64,000 bases of DNA, taken from assembly GCF_000277815.2 (NCBI RefSeq), contig NC_018473.1, positions 1-64,000 on the forward strand. The letters run 5' to 3'. Shown piece by piece: positions 9,971-17,397 of the stretch. A program made the position numbers and the translations under genes. Source of the stretch: Encephalitozoon hellem ATCC 50504. Lineage: Eukaryota > Microsporidia > Unikaryonidae. Below the pieces are notes generated by a model. The model had not been told where the DNA came from, made no database searches, and saw only the letters and a program-made list of their open reading frames with translations. Within the stretch, counting starts at the first letter, position 1. Each line of letters begins with the position of its first letter.

Positions 9971-11353
9971 ATGGAAAGGCTCTGTTCACTTATCAGCGCC
10001 TACTTAATGGAAGAGATGGACTGTTCGGCTTTAGCATTGTCAGAACATGTTTATAGAGAAAAAAAAACCAATGCAACAATTATGCTGCTGCTTAAGTCTA
10101 TGTACAAGCTGTCATGCTATGAAAGATGTATTGAGACGATAGAGCTGAACAGCTCTGTGATGAAGATTCATGAAGCTAGAGTTATATACTATAGATGCAA
10201 ATCCCTAACAGGAAAGAAAAGCAAAGGGCTTCTTGCAAGCAGCGGGTGTGATGAGGAACTAGAGAGGTATCCTCCTGCAGAGATATCCAAGAGAAGCGTC
10301 AGGCTACTTTTTGAGGGGCTGACAAAAGAAGATGTGAAAAAGAAGGAAATCCTTTTAGAAGCATATAGATCTGACAACAACAATTTGGAGGCACTACTAA
10401 GAATGAAAAACGACTGCTTGATAAACAAGAAAGAGCTTCTTTTGCTTATAGACGAATGTAAGGATAAACACATGCAAGATGTTTACATGGAGATATTCTA
10501 TCCATGCTTTGAGTCAGACTTTTACTTTCTACCCTTCTATTCGCCGTGGTATGGAGTCAAATTGGCTAGGCAGTATTATAAAAGTGGAAAAGACATGCTG
10601 TTATTTAACCTGGGTGCCTCGATGGTGAGGCTATATCCGAACTCTGAGTTCTCTTTTGTTGCTCTTGGGCTATTTTTCCTGATGTCCTCTAATTATTCTG
10701 AGGCTAGAAGGTGCTTCTACAAAGCCGTCCAGATAAACAACGAGTATGGGAGGGGGTGGCTATATCTTGGGATGGCATATTCTGGGATGAAAGAATGTGA
10801 GAGCAGCATAACATGCTTGAACATAGCTTATAAGACAATGATAGGGTCTTACAAGCCTGCTTTTTACCTGGCAAAAGAATACCATCGGATGAACAACTTT
10901 GAAAGGGCCTCGTTCTTTTATAAGCACGCTCTTGGAATAAATCCATCTGTGCAGGTCCAAGAAAGATACATATCGCTTCTCATATACTACGAATACTATC
11001 CAGAGGCTCTAAGTTACCTAGCAGCACAGAAAAACAGTTTGCTGGGCTTATTAAGAGTCTACTGTAATCTATTTTTGGGAAAGGTTGCAGAAGCACAGAA
11101 GCACCTTTCATCGTGCCAAGCAGATTGGAGATACTATGCTACTGCTGGATTTATAGATCATCTGTTGAATAACCTTGACTCGGCAGCGGATAACTACAAC
11201 AAGGCTCTTTTGAAAACTCATGTGAATTTAGTTGAAGAGCTTCTTGGCCTTGCCATAGAGAATATGACGTGCAAGCAAAACAACAACGTCTATGATTATG
11301 CTACTGACCTGTTTGATAATATGATGCCTAAATATTCCTTTGAAACAATTTGA
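9971..11353 (+). CDS. CDC16: Anaphase-promoting complex TPR subunit CDC16 (APC6)
   Basis: A 460-aa tetratricopeptide-repeat protein. From about residue 210 several TPR pairs are clear, with signatures such as the segment ALGLFFLMSSNYSEARRCF and following repeats that match CDC16/APC6 more closely than CDC23 or CDC27. The N-terminal 200 residues are shorter and more divergent than in yeast. CDC16 is a scaffold subunit of the anaphase-promoting complex, the ubiquitin ligase that triggers mitotic exit. The ATG at 9971 follows an ACCC motif; the longer frame starts with TTG. It lies 62 bp downstream of the UTP4-like gene on the same strand. Confidence 0.75.
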   Translation: MERLCSLISAYLMEEMDCSALALSEHVYREKKTNATIMLLLKSMYKLSCYERCIETIELNSSVMKIHEARVIYYRCKSLTGKKSKGLLASSGCDEELERYPPAEISKRSVRLLFEGLTKEDVKKKEILLEAYRSDNNNLEALLRMKNDCLINKKELLLLIDECKDKHMQDVYMEIFYPCFESDFYFLPFYSPWYGVKLARQYYKSGKDMLLFNLGASMVRLYPNSEFSFVALGLFFLMSSNYSEARRCFYKAVQINNEYGRGWLYLGMAYSGMKECESSITCLNIAYKTMIGSYKPAFYLAKEYHRMNNFERASFFYKHALGINPSVQVQERYISLLIYYEYYPEALSYLAAQKNSLLGLLRVYCNLFLGKVAEAQKHLSSCQADWRYYATAGFIDHLLNNLDSAADNYNKALLKTHVNLVEELLGLAIENMTCKQNNNVYDYATDLFDNMMPKYSFETI

Positions 11354-11377
11354 GGAAGTTAAACACAAATTTAATTA

Positions 11378-11614
11378 TTATAAACCTTCCATTTCCTTTT
11401 CATACAACTCTCTAAGCTCTTTCTTTCTCTTCTCTTTGTTAACTCTCTTCTCCTCTTCTCTCTCTTTTCTCCCGGGAGCTTTTGCGCCGATCGACCAGTA
11501 CTTTTCCAGCTCCTTTTCCTTCTCTTCTTCTTCTCTTCTTTTTTTCTCCATCTCTGCTTCAAGCTTTCTCTGCCTTCCTTCCATCTTCTTTTTATTGTTA
11601 AATGTACGACTCAT
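11378..11614 (-). CDS. LSO2: Lso2/CCDC124-like ribosome hibernation factor
   Basis: A 78-aa, extremely charged, almost wholly helical protein (Lys/Arg/Glu). After an N-terminal basic part (MSRTFNNKKK), a K/E-rich helix leads to the block YWSIGAKAPGRKEREEEKR, which matches the W-x-x-G-A-K...K-K-E-A-E-E-x-K-R core of Lso2/CCDC124. Lso2 binds the ribosomal A/P/E site region in resting cells and has been seen on ribosomes from a microsporidian spore, so a role in spore dormancy is likely. Length fits the yeast protein (92 aa). A CCC motif lies 4 bp upstream of the ATG. Opposite-strand frames at this locus are low-complexity shadows. Confidence 0.72.
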   Translation of the reverse strand: MSRTFNNKKKMEGRQRKLEAEMEKKRREEEEKEKELEKYWSIGAKAPGRKEREEEKRVNKEKRKKELRELYEKEMEGL

Positions 11615-11678
11615 GAGGGTAGACAGCCGAACCGCTTCGTTTTGGCTCCCTTATAATACCTAAGAGAAAGGCCTGGAT

Positions 11679-11879
11679 CTATTCTCTAATTTCTCTTCCC
11701 AGCCTACTTACAAATGTTGGCTGCTCATAGATGAGAATGTAAGTTTCAACGCTCTCCTCAACCTTGTATTTATATTCCTTTCCATCAGACTTCATTGTTA
11801 CTATACTCGAGGCTCTGTCATATTCTATCTTCTCAATATCCTCAGGCCTTATACTTGAAGTTTCTATCAGTATGTTCAT
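11679..11879 (-). CDS. Hypothetical protein (66 aa)
   Basis: I do not recognise this small protein. It has a mixed alpha/beta pattern, an acidic N-terminal half, and no signal peptide or membrane segment. It sits in a run of three small minus-strand genes between CDC16 and NOP9. No CCC motif precedes the ATG, which lowers confidence. The frame has codon use like its neighbours and fills a space that would otherwise be an unusually long gap for this region. Confidence 0.5.
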   Translation of the reverse strand: MNILIETSSIRPEDIEKIEYDRASSIVTMKSDGKEYKYKVEESVETYILIYEQPTFVSRLGREIRE

Positions 11880-11947
11880 TCTGCCAAGGAGTGCACTATG
11901 TAAATTTATAAAACAAAGGGAAAACTCATACAGCTTTTGTTTATTAA

Positions 11948-12454
11948 TTATATAAGCTTGAAAAAGTTCTCCGCATACTCAAGTGGCCTCAGGCGTCTTC
12001 CTGAAGACTTACTAAATACCTCCTCAACTAGGCCATGTGCCTTTTTTATTTTATCTTGGATGCTTGGCACAGACTCCTCGATCTGAGCGATTTCATCCAT
12101 CATATTGTTGTATTTCTCAACTCGCTTCCCGTGCACAATATCTTCTTCCTTTAAAGACTCATCTACCTTTAGTCCTTCTATCCTTTCCTTCACACCCTTA
12201 ATATGTTCGTCAAACTCCTTGCGTGCTTTCACAGGCAAATCCCTTCTTAGCAGTGCAAGAGACAGCATCTTGAAGTCTCTTTGCTCGGTCTTCTCTGCGA
12301 GCTTCTCAAGACTCGGCCCAGGAACTACAACAGTATTCTTCTCTATGGCCTTTCTCAATAAATTGAGAAACTTGTGGTCTTCCTTCTGTGATGGGGGAGC
12401 TAATCGGGTGATCTGCTCCATTACTTCGTCAACATCTCCGATTTCAAGCTTCAT
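11948..12454 (-). CDS. Hypothetical helical protein (168 aa)
   Basis: I do not recognise this protein. It is acidic to neutral, all-helical, with a probable coiled coil around residues 80-150 and a short segment APPSQKEDHKFLNLL near the N terminus. It has no membrane segments or zinc motifs. GGCCC lies 4 bp upstream of the ATG, supporting the start, and the gene is divergent from NOP9 with 53 bp between the two ATGs. A small subunit of a nuclear complex is possible but cannot be shown. Confidence 0.65.
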   Translation of the reverse strand: MKLEIGDVDEVMEQITRLAPPSQKEDHKFLNLLRKAIEKNTVVVPGPSLEKLAEKTEQRDFKMLSLALLRRDLPVKARKEFDEHIKGVKERIEGLKVDESLKEEDIVHGKRVEKYNNMMDEIAQIEESVPSIQDKIKKAHGLVEEVFSKSSGRRLRPLEYAENFFKLI

Positions 12455-12507
12455 TCAGGGCCACAGTAAGATTTGTTTTCCAAAGCTGCTAAGCCTTGCC
12501 CCAGGAA

Positions 12508-13851
12508 ATGAATAGCTTGAAGGAGTATGTAAAGAATATAGATTTTGGAATTGTGGACGACCCAGAGGTACTAGATAACGTCTATAATGAAATAGAAGGA
12601 AATGAAAAGGAGCTGGTGCTGGACGCAGAAACTACACACCAGATGGAAATCCTTATAAGAAAGAGCAACTCCAAGCAGATATTGGATCTTTTCGAAAAAT
12701 TAGACGTCGAGCGTCTTATGAGCAAGAAGCTTGGGTCTAGGGTTATTGAAGTGATATATGATGCCATTTTTGACATGGTTTATATCCAGAGACAGGATGT
12801 TGACATCGATCTGCTGGTGAAGCCGGTCGAAAACATATTGGAAACTAAGTTTTCTGATACGAATGCCACGCATATAATTAGAAAGCTCTTCCAGCTTGTA
12901 AGCGGAAAAAGAATTATCGACGGCAGGATCCAGTCTTTCAACTCTGTAAAACCTGGGCATATAGAAAAGTACAAGGAAATAATCATGGAGCTTATCCCTA
13001 AGCTTTCAAAGGAAGACAGTTTTATCACACTGTTATCATATCTATATTGTTATAGAAGTAAAACCATTGTCCTTGAGGTGGTGAAGCACCATTTCACGTG
13101 GGAAAGAGTCTGCGACCCATCGATGTCTTACTTCTTTGAAAAAATAGTGGGAATATCAGGGAAGAAAGCAAGAGAATATATTTTTGAGAACCTAAAAGAT
13201 AGGGTGATGGAGTTGTGCAAGGAAAAGTGTGGAAACTATTTCATTGGAGAGTTTATTTTGTGCCATTACCAAAAAGCAGATTACTTCTTTGATGTAATAG
13301 ATCTATCAGAGTTTGACAAAAATTCCAACATAGTCATGAAGCTCACGCATTCTCTGCTAAAAGCAAGGTCATACTCCAATATCGATAAAATAATGAAGGA
13401 GTTTTACTTGGAAAGTGGAGATGACATTATATCCTGTACGTTTGGTGGTGTTGAAGGAAATTTCAAGCAAAAGTATGCACCGATGCTCTGCGAGCTGATG
13501 AAGCTTCCAAATGAGAGAAATTATGGAATAAATACAGCCTTTAGGAAAAGCTTTAGCAGCAGATGGATCAGATCAAAGGGAGGAATTGAACTTCTCCAGG
13601 GATATTACGAAGGTGCAGATGATGGAAGGTCGAAGAGAAGCTTTACCAAGCACATTGAAGAACACCTTCCTCTCATAGTGAATAGAAAAGGATGCGATGC
13701 TATTCTTGAGTTTATGAGAATGTACGGATCACAAAAGGCTGTTGTGGAAATAAGAAAAAGACAGCAATCTGTCAAAAAAGTCACTCCAGCCAAGCCAAAG
13801 GAATATTTTCAGTCAGCAAAAGCAGCCCCTGAATATGTCGGCACTCTTTAG
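12508..13851 (+). CDS. NOP9: Pumilio-repeat rRNA-processing protein NOP9
   Basis: The 447-aa protein resembles NOP9, a nucleolar RNA-binding protein made of Pumilio repeats that protects the pre-18S rRNA 3' region from early cleavage. The N terminus (NVYNEIEGNEKELVLD followed by the SNSKQI repeat) and the segments KKLGSRVIEVIYDAIFD and DTNATHIIRKLFQLVSGK match the first NOP9 repeats. It is shorter than yeast NOP9 (666 aa). The ATG at 12508 follows GCCCCAGGAA; the longer frame starts with TTG. The 3' end overlaps the next gene by 17 bp in another frame. Confidence 0.82.
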   Translation: MNSLKEYVKNIDFGIVDDPEVLDNVYNEIEGNEKELVLDAETTHQMEILIRKSNSKQILDLFEKLDVERLMSKKLGSRVIEVIYDAIFDMVYIQRQDVDIDLLVKPVENILETKFSDTNATHIIRKLFQLVSGKRIIDGRIQSFNSVKPGHIEKYKEIIMELIPKLSKEDSFITLLSYLYCYRSKTIVLEVVKHHFTWERVCDPSMSYFFEKIVGISGKKAREYIFENLKDRVMELCKEKCGNYFIGEFILCHYQKADYFFDVIDLSEFDKNSNIVMKLTHSLLKARSYSNIDKIMKEFYLESGDDIISCTFGGVEGNFKQKYAPMLCELMKLPNERNYGINTAFRKSFSSRWIRSKGGIELLQGYYEGADDGRSKRSFTKHIEEHLPLIVNRKGCDAILEFMRMYGSQKAVVEIRKRQQSVKKVTPAKPKEYFQSAKAAPEYVGTL

Positions 13852-14059
13852 TATAGATTCCCTATTCAGGGCTCTTGTGCTCGCCGTGTGTACTGCAACA
13901 TATTTGAAACAGCATTTCCCTTCGCTTGTGTCGAAGAACAAAAAAGGACTCTACTCGGTCCTCTACAAGCTCTCTGTCGTTGGAGAGAGACTTTCGCCCT
14001 TTGTAGCATTGTTTTGCATTTTCCTAGGGCTTGGGAAGATTGCATCTATATTTCTCTAA
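13835..14059 (+). CDS. KISH: KISH/TMEM167-family secretory pathway membrane protein
   Basis: This 74-aa protein matches the KISH (Ksh1, TMEM167) family in length and layout: MSALF start, an N-terminal hydrophobic helix with CTATYL, the block PSL-x5-KKGL, the motif GERLSPFVA (GERxSPxVA in the family), and a second membrane helix at the C terminus. Yeast Ksh1 is an essential protein of the early secretory pathway, in the Golgi or ER membrane. The ATG lies inside the last 17 bp of NOP9, in a different frame, and follows CCCCTGAAT. The gene is too short for weak similarity to be compelling alone, but the pattern is close along the full length. Confidence 0.85.
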   Translation: MSALFSIDSLFRALVLAVCTATYLKQHFPSLVSKNKKGLYSVLYKLSVVGERLSPFVALFCIFLGLGKIASIFL

Positions 14060-14137
14060 AGACACCTCAAGGCATTAAATAAGTTTAATGAAACAACTTA
14101 CACTTCTTCTATGTACACTTATTATTCAGAACTTCCT

Positions 14138-16471
14138 TTAATTCCTCCTATCCTTATTTCTTTTGACTTCATAGGTCGACCATCCTCTTTTTCTATCTCC
14201 GTATGTTCTTTTTTGTTGATGCCCTTGTCTAAGTTCTTCTCCAGGCCTTCCAGTTCTTTTGCTTCTCCCTGGATGATTTCTGTTCACATCTTCAATTGGA
14301 ACAGGGTTATGCTCTGCTTTGTTCTCCAAGATGAGGTTAGAGCCCTCTTTTGCCTCCACATCCTTTGTAGCAGCATGGTCTTCCTTTTTTTCTAATTCTC
14401 CGCTTCTATTTGTTGCTCTGGAAGCGTCTTCGTCTGCAGGGTTCTTGAAAGATGTACTACAGGCTTCAGGTGCACTTTCCATACCATCTCCATCTTTTTT
14501 TTCATCTTTCTCTTGATCCTTCTTTCTCAGACATTCGCTCTTAAGTTCCAAATATGCATCTTTGATCTTCTTGAGCTTTTCAATAACAATTTTGTACTTA
14601 TCGATTACTGCATAATTATTAGATATCTCCTTTCTTGCTGCCTGTAGCTCATTCTTTAGCGAAATATTGTCCTGAAGTACTTTATCTATGTCAGACTGGA
14701 GCAAGCGGCACCTATAATCTCTCTCGTTTAATGCAAGCACCTGCTCAGATGCAATCTCTTTTTCAGAAGCATAGGTCTCCTTTAGTGACGAGAGCTGCCC
14801 CCTCATATGCTCATTTTCCTCCTCCAAGCTGCTTATTCTCTCTAGAAGATCAGAGGAGTCTCCCAGCCCTTCTATTTTATTTCGAAGAAATATGTTCTCT
14901 TGCCTTAGAATATCCCTCTCCTTCTCCAGAAATGCAATCGGTTCCTCGCTATGATTCTCCATTAGTGAACGCAGTACCCGATCTCTTTCCTCAAGGAGCT
15001 TTCCTGCAACACTTAGCTCTTCATACATTCCCTCGACAAAAGATGTTCTTTCTTTTTCAAACATCATAAGCTTCCCAGATATATCGGCAAGCCCCATAAG
15101 CTCTTCCCCAATTTGCCCAACGAACCTGTATACATGGCTTACATCCTTTCCTAGCCCTTCTAAAGCGTTCTTTTGAGCCCCAGCCTTCTTTCCATACCAT
15201 TCTATTTTCCTCGTCATGACACCTAAATCGCTAGCAAGACCCTCATTCTTATTTCTAAGATCCATGCATTCTTGCTCATATCTATGAAATAAGTCTTTGA
15301 GCCTTACCTGCTCCTCCAGGGCCCTCTTAAAACTATCTTCTATGTCATAGATTTGTTTGAAGTCCGTGTCGAGTTTTTTTTTAATCCCTTCAATCTCCCG
15401 TCCAACAATGGCCATAACATTGGTTCTATTTTCCAGAATATATCTATTGTATCTTTCCTCGCTCTCTACAAGCTGTGCCTTTAGCTCTCTTATCTTATTT
15501 CTACTGTCTTTTATTACGAAGTTGCTGCGAATTATTTCGTTGTTCATTTCATTAAGCTTTTGGGAAGCATCTCCCAATATCTTATTCTTCATTTTTGTGT
15601 TGCTTAAATCAATCTTCAGACATATAATTTCCTCCTTCATCTCATCGACATGCCTCTGCATCACTTTCTTTTCCTCGTTGATCCTAATAAGCTGATTATA
15701 TAGTTCACTCCTCTCTCTAAATACCTTGTTATACTCAAGCTCTAGCACATATCCATTCCTTTTTATCTCGTGAAGCTCTTCCCTCATCCTCTCATACTCT
15801 TCAGCCCTTGTACTCTCCTCAGCATTCGACTTTAGAGGTGAAAAGGAGTGGTTTCCCTGCCCTAGCGCCTTCTCGAGCTCCTCATTTTTTTTTGAGAGCT
15901 TTTGAACTAGCTTCACAAGTTCTAAACTGTCTCTGCCCCCATCAGAACTGGAAGCCTTCTTTAGTAAATATGACATCTGGTTTTTCTGATCTAAAACTTT
16001 TTCTACAAGCTTCTTATTGCTCTTCTCCAATTCCATACACCTCCTCTTCAGGGTTTCGGTCTTCCTTGCAAGCTCTTCCTTTTCTTTGGCTATTTCGTCC
16101 ATCTTTTGAGATCCGTCGTCCTCCTCGAAAGCCTTTACTTTTCCACTATTTCCATCGGCCTTTGTTTTATAGTAGGCAATTTCCTCCTTCAACGACCTTA
16201 TCTCCTGAGAGTACATTTCGTTATACCTTTCCATGAGCGAGGATGAGCTTTTTATCTCCGCCATCTCCATAGACTGTTTGACTAGCTTTTTATTCAAATC
16301 ATCTATAATCTCCTCGCAAAGCTCTGTCTTCTTCTCCAGCTCCCTCACCTTGTTTCCAGTCATCTCTTCGTACAAAGCCATTTCCTCACTAAGCCTATTG
16401 AGCACTGACTCGGGTATTACCTGCTGCTCGTCAGGCGTAAGGGCATTTTTGAATAGCGACGAGGCAAGCAT
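14138..16471 (-). CDS. Long coiled-coil protein, possibly nuclear-basket MLP/TPR
   Basis: A 777-aa protein that is coiled coil from about residue 30 to 650, followed by a charged, disordered C-terminal tail (about 650-777) rich in Lys, Glu and Arg. The N-terminal segment (VIPESVLNRLSEEMALYEE) and the overall design recall TPR/MLP1, the filament protein of the nuclear-pore basket, but at less than half its usual length. Similarity between coiled coils is easily accidental, so the assignment is tentative; a spindle-pole, golgin or myosin-tail-like protein is possible. A CCC motif is 8 bp before the ATG. Confidence 0.6.
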   Translation of the reverse strand: MLASSLFKNALTPDEQQVIPESVLNRLSEEMALYEEMTGNKVRELEKKTELCEEIIDDLNKKLVKQSMEMAEIKSSSSLMERYNEMYSQEIRSLKEEIAYYKTKADGNSGKVKAFEEDDGSQKMDEIAKEKEELARKTETLKRRCMELEKSNKKLVEKVLDQKNQMSYLLKKASSSDGGRDSLELVKLVQKLSKKNEELEKALGQGNHSFSPLKSNAEESTRAEEYERMREELHEIKRNGYVLELEYNKVFRERSELYNQLIRINEEKKVMQRHVDEMKEEIICLKIDLSNTKMKNKILGDASQKLNEMNNEIIRSNFVIKDSRNKIRELKAQLVESEERYNRYILENRTNVMAIVGREIEGIKKKLDTDFKQIYDIEDSFKRALEEQVRLKDLFHRYEQECMDLRNKNEGLASDLGVMTRKIEWYGKKAGAQKNALEGLGKDVSHVYRFVGQIGEELMGLADISGKLMMFEKERTSFVEGMYEELSVAGKLLEERDRVLRSLMENHSEEPIAFLEKERDILRQENIFLRNKIEGLGDSSDLLERISSLEEENEHMRGQLSSLKETYASEKEIASEQVLALNERDYRCRLLQSDIDKVLQDNISLKNELQAARKEISNNYAVIDKYKIVIEKLKKIKDAYLELKSECLRKKDQEKDEKKDGDGMESAPEACSTSFKNPADEDASRATNRSGELEKKEDHAATKDVEAKEGSNLILENKAEHNPVPIEDVNRNHPGRSKRTGRPGEELRQGHQQKRTYGDRKRGWSTYEVKRNKDRRN

Positions 16472-16566
16472 TTCTCAGGGCTATTTTTTCCTTTGAATAT
16501 AACCAGCATCTCCTAATTTATTCGGAAAGGCTCTTTCAAACTCAAGGACGGCCAAACAGAGGAACA

Positions 16567-16767
16567 CTATCCCTTAAAAATCATCCTTAGCCTTTCAACC
16601 TCTTCCACAACATCGACAACTCTAAGAAACGTCCTTCGTGCCTCCTCGTAACTCATGGACCGGTTGTCGAATCCAAATCTTCTTTTGTTTATCTCATTTG
16701 CAACTATTCCATATGCCTTTTCGCTGTTTCCTGTTTGTACCAGCACTTTGAAAAACAAATCAATCAT
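16567..16767 (-). CDS. Hypothetical small protein (66 aa)
   Basis: I do not recognise this protein. It is short and helical, starts MIDLFFKVLVQTGNSEKAYG, is basic in the middle (NKRRFGF), and has no membrane segment. The longer frame starts with GTG inside the next gene, so the ATG at 16767 is preferred. This leaves only 12 bp to the ATG of the divergent VMA16 gene; GGGG/CCCC in that gap could serve both. It lies in the space between the coiled-coil gene and VMA16. Codon use is ordinary. Confidence 0.55.
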   Translation of the reverse strand: MIDLFFKVLVQTGNSEKAYGIVANEINKRRFGFDNRSMSYEEARRTFLRVVDVVEEVERLRMIFKG

Positions 16768-16779
16768 CCAAGCCCCAGG

Positions 16780-17301
16780 ATGTGGAAGATAATATTTTTT
16801 CTGGTGTTGGGCTACATCCCCCTTCACTACTTGAACTATACTGTTCTGAAAGGAAATGCACCATTCCTGCCTTCATTTGGAATTGTGATGTGCATAGCTC
16901 TTTCCTCTTTCGGCACCTCGAAAGGATATCAGGCAATAGGAAGATACATGATAGGAGCCTCCATAAAGACTCCACGTGTGGGGACTAGAGCCCTTCTGGG
17001 AATTGTTATCTGTGAGGCAAACTTCTTTTTTTGCCTTGTTATGTCGAATCTACTTTTGGCAAAAATAGAAAACGTTAAGTCGTATGGAGGGCAGTTCATA
17101 CTGTTTTCTGCTGGGTTCATAGCAGGTGCTTGCTCATACTGTTCATCCCTTGCAAGCGGGATTATTTGTGCAGCCATTACAATGATGGATGCCAAAGACC
17201 CAACACTTTTTTACAAGCTGGTATTCCTAGAGGTGATTCCTGCAGGAATAGGCATTCTTGGGCTGGTTCTTGGCCTTGTTTTGTCTGACAAGGCGGTATG
17301 A
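16780..17301 (+). CDS. VMA16: V-type ATPase proteolipid subunit c''
   Basis: A 173-aa membrane protein with four to five hydrophobic helices forming part of the proton-carrying rotor ring of the vacuolar ATPase. The segments GASIKTPRVGTRALLGIVICEA (first two of the c-type pair; the Glu of ICEA is at the expected proton-carrying position) and MDAKDPTLFYKLVFLEV with GIGILGLVLGLV match VMA16 rather than VMA3/VMA11. It is shorter than yeast VMA16 (213 aa). The ATG follows AGCCCCAGG. It is divergent from a small gene 12 bp away and followed by RAD3 on the same strand after 96 bp. Confidence 0.88.
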   Translation: MWKIIFFLVLGYIPLHYLNYTVLKGNAPFLPSFGIVMCIALSSFGTSKGYQAIGRYMIGASIKTPRVGTRALLGIVICEANFFFCLVMSNLLLAKIENVKSYGGQFILFSAGFIAGACSYCSSLASGIICAAITMMDAKDPTLFYKLVFLEVIPAGIGILGLVLGLVLSDKAV

Positions 17302-17397
17302 ATTACTTATCTCCTTTCTATCGAATAAAGTGTATAAAATATATTTTTACAGATAAACCTTGGCTTTTAACAAGTAGCCACCTTTCCTGCAGACCCC

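Noticed and set aside
14138..16471. Many long plus-strand frames opposite the coiled-coil gene
   Set aside because: They are Ser/Leu/Phe-rich mirror frames of a Glu/Lys-rich coiled coil, a usual artefact.
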